Assembly: GCA_008694505.1 (NCBI GenBank)
Contig: VZDJ01000594.1
Coordinates: 11,430,026 to 11,494,025 of the forward strand
Direction: 5' to 3'
Length of the DNA stretch: 64,000 nt
Source of the DNA: Cyanoderma ruficeps
Taxonomy: Eukaryota; Chordata; Aves; Passeriformes; Timaliidae
In this document: one piece after another, positions 48,669 to 61,600 of the stretch
Layout: the number at the start of each line of letters is the position of its first letter
Numbering within the stretch: position 1 is the first letter of the stretch
The notes under the pieces: model-generated
What the model was told of the DNA's origin: nothing
Databases searched by the model: none
Seen by the model: the letters and a program-made list of their open reading frames with translations, nothing else
Translations under genes and position numbers: made by a program

Positions 48669-50177
48669 TATTAGGGAAAGAGGTGGGTAAGTGGCTTTTT
48701 GTTTCACAAAAAATACTTACTCCGTTCAGGGAAAAATCTCTGCTATTCAGAATTCAAAACTCCAAAATGAGGTGTGGTGAACCAGACTACGTCTTCACCT
48801 CAATCATAAAACTTTCAACTTGAAATCCTTTTTGTCTGGGCTGAGTACTAAATGACAACCCTCTTTAGCAAAGCTAGAAATCTGATGATCTTGATTTTCA
48901 TTAAAAAAACAAGAAATTCTTTGTTTTCCTGAGAAGCTGTCATTCGATATTCATTACACAGATCTTTCAGAAATGGTTCTCCACTCTTTTTCCTTACTAA
49001 TGGACTTTAGGACATTAAGTTTGATGAAAATTATATAGGAGATAAACATTATTACATGTGTGTTCAGAACATTCAAGGATCATTATGTCAGTTAAAACAC
49101 AAAACCTTGCTTTGAGAAACAAAATAAATATTTCAAAACTTTGTTAGAAGGGTATGAAACAGGCTTAATTTCCATTTAGAAAAAAGCCTTCTACATTATT
49201 TTTTTTGTCTGAACTATTGCGACCTTCCATTTACTGAAATAGAATTTTGATTAAAGCTTAGTATTTCAAAACTCAAAATTAATTTGATGATACGTGACAT
49301 ATCTTTTTGTCTTGAAAGCATGCTTTTCAGCCAGAAGATTCTTTTCTTTTCATTGAATTATGCATGTTTCATTAAATTGCAGCAAAACAGCAGTGCCCAT
49401 GAGTTTCTTGTTTCCATCTAAGAACGTAGAAGGTCAGTGTCTAATTTCATCTTCTACTGATTTACCAAATGCATTACTGAGCTACTGCTTTAAGCATTTT
49501 CCCAGTATTCTGGCCAAATTTTATGTGTTTTTAAGTGTCTTTACAAAGCCACAACAAATACAGGGCTCTTGTGCCCATAGTATTCTTTGTGAGAAATAAA
49601 AGCAGCCAGGTTGGAAGCATACAGCCCAAAGCTGGAGCTTGAATTCACTATGAAACCTGCCCTAAACTCTAAGTGTCTGAAGTTACTAATTTGGGCATGT
49701 CTCTCCATCAGAAATGTGGCCCACATGGACCAATCAGTGAGGCCAAAATTGTTGGAACCAGTGCTCTTGGTGCTTGCTAATGTTTTGAGGGAGGTTGACC
49801 AGCTGAGACCCTTCACATAGGAGAGTAGAGGTCACCATGAAAACTCTAGCAATCAAAGACCCCATCCGGTCAGACATCCATGTTAAATTCCATCTCGAGT
49901 TGGACAGGTCTGAAGTCCCCATCCATCACCAGCTGGAATATGTCAGCTATTGAATATGTTGCCCTCTTGTCTCTCTGAGCAGCAAGAATTAGGTAAGAAC
50001 AGGAGTAAGAAACTAGGGCATGACACTGGATAATCTAGCTACTAACTTATTTNGACACTGGATAATCTAGCTACTAGCTTATTTGTTTTATCTGCCGGAG
50101 ATTGAAAAGTCCTGGATAATGGCAGTCCAAACTAATTTTGACTGATAAAAAATAGTTCCAAAGAGGTAGTTAATGAG
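48669..50177. other. Intergenic stretch, no gene recognised
   Basis: AT-rich, with an N-flanked duplication at 50022-50084. About 49600-49980 is slightly GC-richer and open in both strands for 60-90 codons, without known motifs. Confidence 0.5.
50022..50084 (+). repeat. 31-bp tandem duplication separated by one N; likely assembly artefact
   Basis: GACACTGGATAATCTAGCTA and the bases after it (31 in all) occur at 50022-50052 and again at 50054-50084, with one mismatch (CTAACTTA against CTAGCTTA). A single N at 50053 lies exactly between the copies. That is the pattern left when two contig ends that actually overlap are joined with a gap. Confidence 0.85.
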
Positions 50178-50255
50178 GGATGGGCTTGCAGGGCCAGGAG
50201 TTGGACCCAGTGATATTTTTGGATCCCTTTCAACTCAGCATGTTCTGTGATTCTG
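50178..50255 (+). mobile_element. CR1 LINE 3'-terminal fragment
   Basis: 'gatgggcttgcagggccag', 'gagttggacccagtgat' and 'tggatccctttcaactcag' followed by 'ttctgtgattctgata' correspond to the last CR1 segment and its octamer tail. Short and 5'-truncated. Confidence 0.75.
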
Positions 50256-51600
50256 ATACTTCTGATGCTTCCAAGTCATATGGGCACCCAAATATTTGAA
50301 GCTACTTTGATATCCCCCAGTAGAAGTCAGCAGCTAAACATATTAGAAGGCATAATTCTCATTTAACTACAAAGATAGGCACTGACCTATCAGAATTTTT
50401 AGATCATGTTTATACCATTGAATTGCATGACTTTTCTGGAGGGAACATATTTTCCCATTCAGAGTCGCAGTTCATACAAACTCTATTGCCTTCCAACTAA
50501 TTTATGGATATGAAGATTTCAAGTGTTTAATTGGAAATATTTTCTCTTCTGCTGTCATTATATTACATTGATAGAGGAGCTTCATACCAAATGCTTTCCA
50601 TGAAAACAATTTCTAAATCAAATTATTTTTAATGTTGTGAGTTTTTCGCACATGAATAAGTACCTCAATTGAGATGTATAAAACCAATTAGACCCCTATT
50701 TATCTCTGCTTAGCAACTTGACTCCACTAATTTCTTTGGTCACTGTGTTTCACTTTGGAGCTTATTCTCTTCATACATTCTGATGATTGAATTACTCAAC
50801 ATTTATTTTAGAGTGCATTTATTTAGTGGTGCCCTTTCCAAACCACTTCCTTTTTATCTGATCCTGAGAGTCCTGCAACATTCCTTCACAAATTTGGAGA
50901 TGGTCATAAAAAAGATGCATTCGTTACCCTCTATGTGCTTGCATAGCAAAAATTCTGAGCAATAAATAACGAGTAATTGACAGAAAGAAGAAAATTTCTT
51001 AGATTTCTCCCACTGTCATATTAAAACCTATGTTGACTGGAACATTTAATCACTAGCACAAATACACTGGATATTTTGCTTTTATACTGCCCCCCATCTT
51101 GTCCCAGAAATGCTGACCATTTTCAACTTTAATTTCACTTTCATGATGCACTGTCAATTAAGCTTAGGTGCTCTTTTATATCATATGGATAAATCCTACA
51201 ATGATTAACTCTGCTGGGCAGAGGAGCATGTTCTTTATTGGATGGCCCCTTTATATATATAATGCATAAACCCAAAGAAGCAATATGTCCTTTCAACGCT
51301 GCACCACTTTGGTTAAACACATTACTGATGTCCAGAGTTTAAAATTTGGAAGGATATAGTATCATAATGCTGGCAGAATGCTGAAAGGCAATCTTAAGGA
51401 TAAAATGTGTCTATATCATGACCAGCAGATGTTCATGCTCATTTTTGACAGCATAAACTATTTTGTTCCATATGATCCCTAGGCGTGATTGTTAGGATTT
51501 TTCCTAAGGTCTAACCCATCAAGCTGCATTTTGAGCCAATTACTTCTTGAGTTACTTCTCAAGGCAGATGGACAATAGGTTTTTTGGATTTTCACATGCA

Positions 51601-51860
51601 TTTTATATCTATATCTAAATCTTAGCTATCTCTATAAATATGCCTGTGTATGTATAGATACATATATGTATATACGTATAGCAAACATTCTGCTTTGCAT
51701 AGGTTATATGCATATACTTCACATACATAAATGTATTGAATAGGCATCTATAAATCTAGTATCTATCAAACGTATTACTTACAGATATATATTACATATA
51801 TATTATTTTTATATGCTACATTATTATATACTATGCAATTTACATATACATAAGTTAATT
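51601..51860. repeat. TA-rich degenerate microsatellite region
   Basis: About 260 bases made mainly of TATATC, TATATG, TACATA and ATATAT units, interrupted by short unique pieces. It is an old, decayed dinucleotide/tetranucleotide repeat. Confidence 0.75.
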
Positions 51861-52930
51861 ATTTTCATTTTATTTACTCAAAGCTCTTTATTTCTTTCCC
51901 TCCATCTTTTGTGTTGACTAATGTTGTTCATTGTCACATGAACCATGAACAATCAGAAACAAAATATTGTCTATAGTTTTTATGAATTATGCTTCAGCTG
52001 AGAAGTCAACACAACTATGCATCATGGATTCATACCTCACTTATTTAGAACAAAGGTGTCCTGCTGGAAGTCTAATTTGTCACCCTAATCTTGCAGGTCA
52101 GTTGCTCTTATCTTCTTACCCCAGCCTGAATATCACATTCTGCTGGTGAGCATATTTCAAAGATATCTAATCTTGTTGATCTCATGGTACAGTGGGCATG
52201 ATGATGAGGCGTGAAGAGGATAAAAATATCAGAAGGAACATTAATCTCTTCCTAATTTTCCAGTCAGTATTTTCCAGATGTTGTAAAGAACATTAATGTT
52301 TGATACCACATTGTGAATCATCATTATTGAACTCCAGAATAGGTTTGTAGAAAAAAACCAAAAAACCCCACAGGATATTTTCTCCTCACTAGTCTAGTAA
52401 ATACAGTGTCAGTGACAATGAGCTTTCAGGGAGGGTTTACACGGCATAGGTCTCACTTCCTTTAACTCCAAAACTTGCAGTCTTACCAGCTCTCAATAAT
52501 TCATCATGAATCTTGCAGTATTTGTACTGTCTCAGTTCAGAGAAATGCTCACTTTGGTTTCTGGAATAGAAGTGCCTGCACATTTGAGGCTGTTTTGTTT
52601 AGCATCTCGTTCTCTTTTTTTTCATTCTTGAAATCTTATAAATTCCCTAGATCTTGACTTCCACTGCCTGAATCAGTACTTCTACATCTTTGCCTGGCAA
52701 GAATCTCATCCAGTGATGCCTCTCCAGGAGGTACATCTACTTTTTCGGACTTTGATCAACCCAGGAACTCACCACCGTGGGCAGATCCCTCACAACCAGC
52801 ACAGCACTATGAGCAGAGACTACATTCTCATGTGAGATTTAGCTGCATATCATACCCTCTATTATGCTAAGACAGGTCTCTGAAATAATTTGAATTTTTC
52901 CTGTTGTTCCTGTGAGTTGTTTATTCCCCA

Positions 52931-52931
52931 N
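52931..52931. other. Single N
   Basis: An ambiguous base between CCCCA and AAAACC next to an A-rich stretch, probably an unresolved homopolymer. Confidence 0.9.
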
Positions 52932-54686
52932 AAAACCACCAAAACAAAACAAAAAACTAGGTTAGAAAAACTTTAAGGATAATTGCTATCAAAATTAAGA
53001 GTAAATGACCTGCTTTCCGTTCCTTTGATAAATGGAATTTTTAAGTGCTCCACAGAATTCTATTCCAGAGGGAGGATATTTTTAGGTTGTCTAATTGGTT
53101 AATATCAATAAAAACAAATATTATTGCCTTTGACTAAGATCTGTGAAAACCCCTACAGGAGGATATTCTGTTTCCAATCTCCATTTTGAGCTATTAAGCT
53201 CTATTCAGAAATGGAGTCATTTTTTTGGAAACCTGGGCACATATCACCTTGCAGACTTGATGCCAGAAACCGTTCCAAGGAGCACCTGGGAAAAAAACAT
53301 ATTCCACTGCTACATGAACAAACTGAGACATGCCAAATCATCTCAAAACAAACATCCAGGAATTATTGCACAGTTAACTTGGTGCTTTTTTTGAATTCTC
53401 TCTAATCTTTAATAACAAAGGGAACACAAATACTGGTTTTGGAAACTATTTGAATTAAAGAGAATGACAATATGAAGGACAGCTTAATTGACTGCATATT
53501 TCTACCTGAAGGACACTTTCTAGCAAAGTGTCAATTATTTATATCACAGCACTGATAAGAAAGATCAAGCAAGACTCAGCTCTCCTTGAGGTTGAACTTT
53601 CAGGAGAGCTTATCACAACTCTACCTTTGTTTCCAGAAAGTCTGTACCTTTTATGTTGTCTTACATTTAATTAATAAGATATTTGGTGTCAGAAGAGTGT
53701 TTTTGTTTGTATAGCACACAGCTCAGCAGGTCCAAGTAAATCCTTTGGATTCCTGTTTTCTGTGGCAGTAATGTTTTCTCTTTGTCAATTCACTTCAGGC
53801 CTGATAAATCCTAAATTTGGGTATCGCTGTGCTGCTTAGTTAATTAATAATCATAATAATTATGAAAACAGTAGAAATCATACACTGTTTGAGACTGAAT
53901 GGTCCTTTTCCTTAAGAAATACACACAGCAGAGCAAAACAGAATTCTAGATTATGGTGAGCACTTACTACTATAGCAAAAATAATACTTCTAGGGACATC
54001 TGGATCTAAGAAAGCTGTACATTAAACAAGCCCTTTTCTGTGGACTTCTAGATGTCACCTTTTAGAGGCAGAAGATCCACTGATGTGTAGCTAATACTAC
54101 TAAGTTAAATGGAAATGAACCAAAGCAGAACAACTGCATGTGAAGCCAGAATCATATATTAGTACAGTATTTTTTGTTGTGGTTCTGTAATAAGGGAAAG
54201 TGTATCTTGGAGCCATGCAGAGAACGGCAAATTTACTATAACTGCCAGAGACAAGTGGACATGAAAAATGATCAGTTCCTAAAAGCTTTTAAAGCAGCAA
54301 TGTTTGTCCTTCTTGGCTTTATGAAGGTCATAAGTCTCTCTGGTATGATCTAAGAAATGCTATAACAAGGTTCACCTAAATGCAGCTGTGTCCTGAAACT
54401 GTGCTCAGAGAGCCAAAATTCCTTTACAGAAATAGCCACTCACTTTTATCTGCAGAAGACAGTATTCTGCAGACGACTTTTTCAGAGATGCAGCCAGCTC
54501 CTGACCACAGTCCAGTGACAGAATGATCTATAGGAATTTTCCTGCCAGGAAAGCTCTGTCCAAAACTAACATAAACTTAATTTATTACTTGCTTGGCTTA
54601 TAGATCTCTTTACTGTGTCTTCACTAGGTACACAGAGACACACACAGTATTGTATTTCTGTATTTTATATGTAGACATAGGTATGT

Positions 54687-54736
54687 AATATATATACATA
54701 TATGTACATGCATACACACATATATGTATATATGTT
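54687..54736. repeat. TA/CA microsatellite
   Basis: ATATATACATATATGTACATGCATACACACATATATG-type alternating purine-pyrimidine sequence, about 50 bases. Confidence 0.8.
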
Positions 54737-57700
54737 ACATTCTTAATCGATTTTAGACATTATCTAGGGTACCCTACAGCCTGGTCCAAGCAAAGGAGAA
54801 GAAAAATTTTTGCAACTCCCAACAAAAAGGAATGACTAAGTTAAAGATGACTTCTCTCTCAGGGAACCCATCTGCACCCAACTTCCTCTGCCACAGCTAA
54901 GTCCCGTGTCAGTGGTAACTTAGCTGTGCTGGACACAACATGAGGAAAAGGAGGAGCTGAGGCTCCATCCAGCCCCAGGTGCATGGCTGGGGCAATTGGC
55001 AGTGCTGTGGGTGCCCAGATATCACAGTGATTTGGAGTCACACAGCCTAGCTTCTGCAAACCTAATAAAAGCACCTGGCAACTGAGAGGAGTGGCTTTCC
55101 CTGATGGGTTCTTCCCTGTATCCCTTGTAATTGCCTCCTACCTGGTGAGCAGCAGTAGTGCAGACACCCTGAACAGTGACTGATGATCCTGTTCAGTGCT
55201 ATTAGTAGTAGAGTGTGGACTCACTTTTTGCAATGCTGTTATTCCACAGGAACAGCTGCCATCAAATATTTCCCGAATTTTGGAACTGGTGCCAATCAAA
55301 AATAACAAACTTGAAGAAAAGGATGGTCATTTTGCCTCAAAATATGTTTGGAATCAAGTAAAAAAAAATTATCCCTTTTAGGAAGGAACTCAAGTTTCTC
55401 AGTATTCTGCTGCCCCTTTCCAATAAAGTGTCCTCCTTTGTGATGGGTGTTTCTCTGCCCTTTCCTCCAAAATGCTCAATGATGGAAAATTCACAGCCTT
55501 TCTAAGCAATCTGTTTCAGGGTATTTTGAGAGTCAGTGCTCCTTATTATCCTTACCTTTTAAAGCATTTGTGTTGAAGTCAATACCAGGTGAAATTTGGA
55601 AGGTGGCTTTGTCCAGCCAAGTTCTTGTGCTCAGAAGACACAAGTCTGTATACAGTATTAGAGAAAAATTAAAACAAATAGGAACAGAAATACTTTCTCT
55701 TTCTAATTCTTGCTTTTCCCTTGACAGATTTCTAAGGACTTTATAAAAAAAGATCTGTCTTACAACATCTTTCTGATAGATGGGGCAGGGCAGGAAAAAG
55801 CCAATTTTAACTTGTATAATTCCTCCAACACTTCACCAGAGGGGAGGAGAAGAGAACACAAGCATTTGCTTACGCACCATCTGCTTTCATACTTAATTCT
55901 TTTGTGAGAATTTTGAAAATACTGCCCTAAACGAGCAAGGAAAGGTGAATTACAGTTATCCCAGGTAAAGAATATTATCTAAAGAATATGTATATCAAGA
56001 TATACCTTTCCATCTACTTTAGTGGGACTCAGGTGAGATTCATAAGCCTTAAAATGAGTATTTATAGTGCTGTTAGTATCCTGGAATAAAAACCTATTTA
56101 CTCAATCATGAATAATGATATGGGTTCAAGCTTTCAAAAAAATATGAAAAACAACTCTTTTTATCACCAACTATATTTATGCTAATGTTTCAGTAAAGTT
56201 ATGGAGTTTTGAAGTACATTATACAATCCCAACCTAAAGTTTGACAATTAACCTTTCAAAGGAGTTCTGTAACAAGAAGCCTTGGAAAAATATAATAGCA
56301 GCAATTTATTATGAGTTCCTCAGTCTGGATTGCCTGGGATGCAAAAAAACCAACCAAACAAAAAAAATCCAGGTTAACTCATCAATTCCAAAGGAGCAAC
56401 TGTTATTTCACGTTTTGCCTTTGCTTTAAAGGTACAGTGATTCCTTATCATCACATACTTGCTGCAAGAAGGGATGGATTCATAATAATATGTCATTTTT
56501 AGAGTGAGATATGGAACAAATCATCAGCATGCTGTCTCTTAGAAGATAGATTATTTCAATTTTTAGACTAAAGGAAACTGGAATAATGAAGATCCTGTGT
56601 CAGCTCAAGAAATTAGACAAGAAATTCTGGCTTCTTTATAGTCCATACTTAGAGATCTGAATTGAGCCTAGGAATTCCAGGCAGAATACAGAGTATAAAT
56701 ATTATTTTTTTTTACTGATAAAGATAAACTTTAAGGTTTTCCTAAGGTCCCATATCTGATCATTCCCCATTCAGTACAACCCTTAGTTTCTCCCATAACG
56801 TCTCACCACCCCAAAGGTAAACACTTCTTTGAGTTCCACATCTGAGGGAGATTTAAGCCTGGCGCTTATCTGAGTTTCACTTTTTCTACAATATTTTTCA
56901 TATTTATAGAGAAATAAAAGCATCAAGCAGACAAAGCCTGTGGGAAGCAATCCCAAAATTCCTGCTCCTGAATTTCAGCTTTGCTCCTTCCCTCCCTCAC
57001 TTCTTTTATTTTCTGTCAGCAAACAGATGTATTATGGGGTGGTGAGCCAAGGGTACATCCCAGCATGCAGCTCAGTGAGAGAAGAGCTGTTCCATGGGCT
57101 TGGTTACAGATCAGATGAACTCTCCTATCCACTCACCTTTCAATCCATGCTCACCAAATGAAGTGCTTACTGTGGGGTTAAAAGACGTAAATCAGGAAGG
57201 AAAGACGTGTGCAGACCAGGCTAGAAAGCCACCTCAAAATACAAGAAGACTCACAGACATCACAAAACAGCTTTTTTTCTCCTCCTTTTTTTTTTCCCCC
57301 CTAAATTCACACTCTGTATCAAAGGTATAAAATCTCAGGTGGAACCTGAAGCCAAATCCAAAACACAATAACAGTCACAGTTAGCTCAGGGGAAGTGTGA
57401 GAAACAAGAACTAAATCACACTTTCAGATGAGTATGGATTCACAAATCAATGGAGACAGGAAAGGAAACAACACCAGGCTCACTTTGTAAGGCTGTGCTC
57501 TGGTTTGGCAACAGGGAGGCTGGCTCATCATTTACCCATTTCACCAGCTATTGTAAACATTGAAGGATTGCATACGTGAAATGCCACTGCAGGAACATTT
57601 AATTAAAAAGACCCCAAAAACCACAAACAACAATAACAAAACCAATAAACTCCACAATTTTCCAGTTGTTTATGCAATAGAAAGGAATTCCCAGCAGCTC

Positions 57701-57959
57701 TGACAAAGGAAGCACTGGGCAGCTATTCACAGGTCTTCCCCAGCACATAAACATTTTCAAATGGATCAGCATGAAAAATTGCCTTGGAAACTCTGACAAC
57801 ATAGGAAGAGAAGAAAAGCTGAAAAAATATTCACAGTTGAACTGTTGGCCCCTCAATGTTGCCTCTGAGCATGTTTGCAAGGAAGGTCACAGCCTTTGGT
57901 TCCAGTGAGTCCCTTGCTGTCCAAAGGGAGCTGTTCAGATGTAATGGGGACAGGACACC

Positions 57960-57963
57960 TTTC
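57960..57963. repeat. Left target-site duplication TTTC of the solo LTR
   Basis: TTTC directly precedes the LTR end TGTCTCGGG. The same TTTC directly follows the other end at 58647-58650. A 4-bp duplication is typical of gammaretrovirus-like (class I) integration. Confidence 0.65.
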
Positions 57964-58646
57964 TGTCTCGGGTTTGGTTTCTCTGTCCCAAGATTTAGGT
58001 GGTGGTTCAAGAGAGTCTTTTTTGCCCTCTAAAGGCTTTGAGCCTGGTGCGAGAATCAGCTGGAGTCTCCAAGGTCTCGGTTTTCTTGGTTTCTCTCGTG
58101 TTTATTATTTCTTATCTTACAAGTTTTTCTCTGTGCCCAGCCAAGATGTTCACAGCAGCTCAGACACAGGACAACCCCCCCTGGGATGGGGCGTTGCTTT
58201 GCTTTTATACAGATAACCACATGACTATTATTTACAATTTCATACCAATGCCTAGTACCTGTACTAGAAGGGTCATCTCTACTCTGACCCAATCCCCTTA
58301 AACTACCGTGTGCCCAAGTCACTGCAGAAGATGGATGCCAAGGGAGAAAGGCTCAGGGTTCCACCCTAAATCCTCCATCTTGTTCCTCAATTCTAAGAAC
58401 TCCAAAACTACAAAATTTTTCACCCGGTGATAAACTACAACTACTGTCTGTCACACCTTTGTGATTTGTAATTCTTCTCTGTGTTGGAAGTTTTTCTCAT
58501 GGACTGAAATCAAAGCCTGTGTCTTCCTGGGCTCTGTGCCAGGCAGCCCCCCTGGACAGACCCCAGACTCTTTCTCGGGTCTCAGACCTCTCTGCCGAGG
58601 TCTGTGACCTTCCAGGGCAACTAAAGGAATGCCCTGGACTCTGACA
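57964..58646 (-). mobile_element. Solo LTR of an endogenous retrovirus (class I-like), antisense
   Basis: Read on the minus strand, the element starts TGTCAGAGTCC and ends CCCGAGACA, so it has TG...CA ends with a short TGTC/GACA inverted repeat and is 683 bases long. A TATAAAAGC promoter box lies at 58201-58209 and an AATAAA signal at 58101-58106, spaced as expected for U3-R-U5 (R roughly 58175 to 58085). TTTC flanks both ends. Sequence after the U5 end has no TGG-type primer-binding site and no gag/pol coding, so this is a recombined single LTR, not a provirus. The 4-bp duplication suggests an ERV1-type element. The subfamily name is not known to me. Confidence 0.8.
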
Positions 58647-58650
58647 TTTC
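58647..58650. repeat. Right target-site duplication TTTC of the solo LTR
   Basis: This pairs with TTTC at 57960-57963, supporting the LTR boundaries at base resolution. Confidence 0.65.
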
Positions 58651-61600
58651 TGCATTTCATCATTATAGAATCAACATCAAGTCTGCAGGTAGAACCTCCT
58701 TTTGCTGCTCCAAGACATAAGAGCTTTGACAGGCTTTCCCACAGATCTCAGCCTGTGCACATGAAGCAAAGGTGGCAAATTGCCCTTCTCTTGCCTTAGA
58801 AGAGCAAGACAAATCAAATTTACAGATGTGTATTTATTTTTGCTGCATAACTACCCTCAACCATAAGAAAAACAGTGGAGCTCTGGCTTTTGGCAGATTT
58901 GCCTCTACAGCTACAGAGAGAAAAAGAAATACATGTTTTTTTGGCTTGATATTTTCCTGATATTGGTGCATGAAGTGACTAAGTGGAAATGCAGTCATCA
59001 TTCTATAAACATGGAGTACAACTAAATACCTCAATGCACTTTCTGATTAAGAGAAAAACATGATGTTACCCAATATTATTTGCAACTACACAGTTAAAAG
59101 TTCTTTAGGAGAATCCAAAGGCTAAATTAAGACTTCAGGGACCCTTTTAGGTTCCTCTTTTTACATTATTGTCATAGTTTCTGAGTATTTATTCAGAGAA
59201 ACAGCCTCAAATTTCATTGAATTTCAAAAGCATTTGGGTACCTCACACTTACCAACACTTTTCAAAAGTATAAACCAACAAGAAAGAAAGAAAGAGGCAA
59301 TTTTTCTGAATTTATATCAGTCTATCCATAATAACACCCTGATTTTTTTGACTGGCAAAATATCTAAAGTTTGATGATTGATAAGTAACTGAGACAAACA
59401 TCAAATGCCAGTAACAGGAAGTGTACTTAGAAAGGAACTGCAAAAATTTCTAAGCTTACCTTTTAATCTTTGACATGCTCAGGTGTTGATGTAAACTCGT
59501 CAGCAGTATGACCACTTCTTTCTTTTTCCTAAACACAAGAGCCATAAATTTAATGATGTCTGTAATGTACTCCCAATACTTCAGAGATGAGCAAACCTGC
59601 GGCTACAACAGCAATAATAAAGACACAAAAAAAGATTCTGATTCTCTCATGTGAGGCCAGAAGTGTGGGGCAGTAAACAGCAATTTACTCTTGTAAGAGG
59701 AATTTTATGACAAGGATGATAACAAAATAAGTGCCTAATTTATACAAGTCACAAGCCAATAGGTGCTCACCCTTGCATACTGGTACATAAGCACACAGAT
59801 ATACTGAGTACTGCTCAAGATATGAGGAAGTTAAATAATAAAGAAAAATAAAAAGAAAAAGTAGAATACATGGTTTCTTTTCACATAGCTCCCCCCTTCC
59901 CTGTTGTTGAGATAAACAAGAACCAGTGCTGAACTTCAGATTTTGGAGCTCTCTGCAGTGAGCTCTGAAGCAGCAGCTTGCAGGCAAAAAAGCCCATTGT
60001 GCAACCTCGCCAAGAATTATCTTGGTGTGGGAATAAAGAGGAACACTGACACACGAAAAATGTGCCCTGGTTTGCTTTAGAGCTCACAGAGCAGTTTACA
60101 GCAGCAGAAGGCCAAATGCTTAGAATTCAAGGCACCAACACTGTGCCTGATGAAATGAAAATTTCATGTTGGATAAGTGCTCAAGTGAGATAACTTGGTT
60201 TTATTTCTACTTTCTAGGGCGTGCAGTCAGAGATGGCTGGTGCTGTCAGTGCAAGCTGTCACCAAAAATCAGCACATTAGGAAAATTTACCCTGGCAGTG
60301 AGCTATTTCCTCAGATTAGAATAGGAAATCTGGTGGACCTGTAGGAATGGTAACCACTGTGGGGTAGATGAGCAGGTTGGGTTGTGATCACTGTGCATGT
60401 TGGAACTCTACCACTTTACACGTGTTAAGAATATTTATTTACTTCCTGCAGAAACCACTTCCTTTTTCTTTTTTTCCTTTTCCCCTTCTGGCTGTTTGAC
60501 ACACACCCGAAGAAACAGCTTTACTGAATAAGAAGGGAAGGTCTCTGACTTCCAGCAGAGATCCCTGAAACCCAGTGTTAATGCTTTGAGTTTGCTTTAC
60601 ACATTTCAAAAGAGTTTTGACTGACAGGATACACACAAGCTGTTAAAATCTGCCTCCTGAAAAGGCTTAGAGTATATCAAAGCTATCTTCTTTGGGGTTT
60701 TGTATATAAATATATATCTCATGAACATGGGGAGACAACCCTCACACTTGGTTCAGTTGATCAGAAAGGCTCTTTTATCTCTTAGACATATTCTAAATGC
60801 TTTTATCATCAAGAAATGATTGCAGTGGATACTTTGGAGAGAGCTTGTCACTCGCTCCTTCCACACTTTGTTGCTTCAATTATAAATACAAATTAACACC
60901 AGATGAATGCAAAGCCATTAACGATTTTGACATTTTGAATACCGTGGCTCATTTTACCTACATGGATCTGCTGTTTGAGTGTGCTAACTAGTATTTCTTT
61001 TTCCCTTCACTATGCACTGGCTCATGTACATTATGTAACATATTGCTGGAACTTGGCTGATTTGAAAGGATACAGTAGGATAAACTTCAGGATGGCCTGA
61101 AGACAAGACATCCTACATCCTGCGCGATGAGCTATTGTCAATACTCATAGCCAAATCCCTCTGGCTATCCAGCATTTAATAGCTCTTTTAGCATCCCACA
61201 GTCATCCATTAATTTTTCCCCACAATGTTCTCTGTGTGGTAAGTCATGTTCCTTGGATAGGAAAAGGAAATTACTAAGCTGTTTAGACAGAGTACTTTTG
61301 AAAAAGGATCCATATTGTCTTAAAACAAGTCAGGTCTTTTAAACATTGTTCAGCTATTCAAAGGCACCTCTGGAGGTCAGAAACTATCATCCAATTTCTA
61401 TTATAGCCAGTTTATGCCCATTTTTAATGATATTAACGTCTCTGGTTTTCCACTGCCTTTGTGCCTTCTGAGTCTTCACCCGTATTTTTTGGCCAACCTC
61501 AATAAATTAAGCGTGATTGGTTTCTGTGAGGAAATAGCCATTTCTTCTTCATGATATGCCTAGTCTCAGGGAACCACACTGTCTTTGGTAGCTTTTTTGA

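Larger units (their letters stand above)
50256..57963. other. AT-rich intergenic stretch, no gene recognised
   Basis: It contains TA-rich simple sequence at about 51601-51860 and 54687-54736 and an N at 52931. No CR1 copy and no exon-like sequence was recognised. Open frames are at most about 90 codons. Confidence 0.5.

Noticed and set aside
57875..58322. Plus and minus frames of about 90-113 codons
   Set aside because: They fall largely within the solo LTR, which has no protein-coding role of its own.
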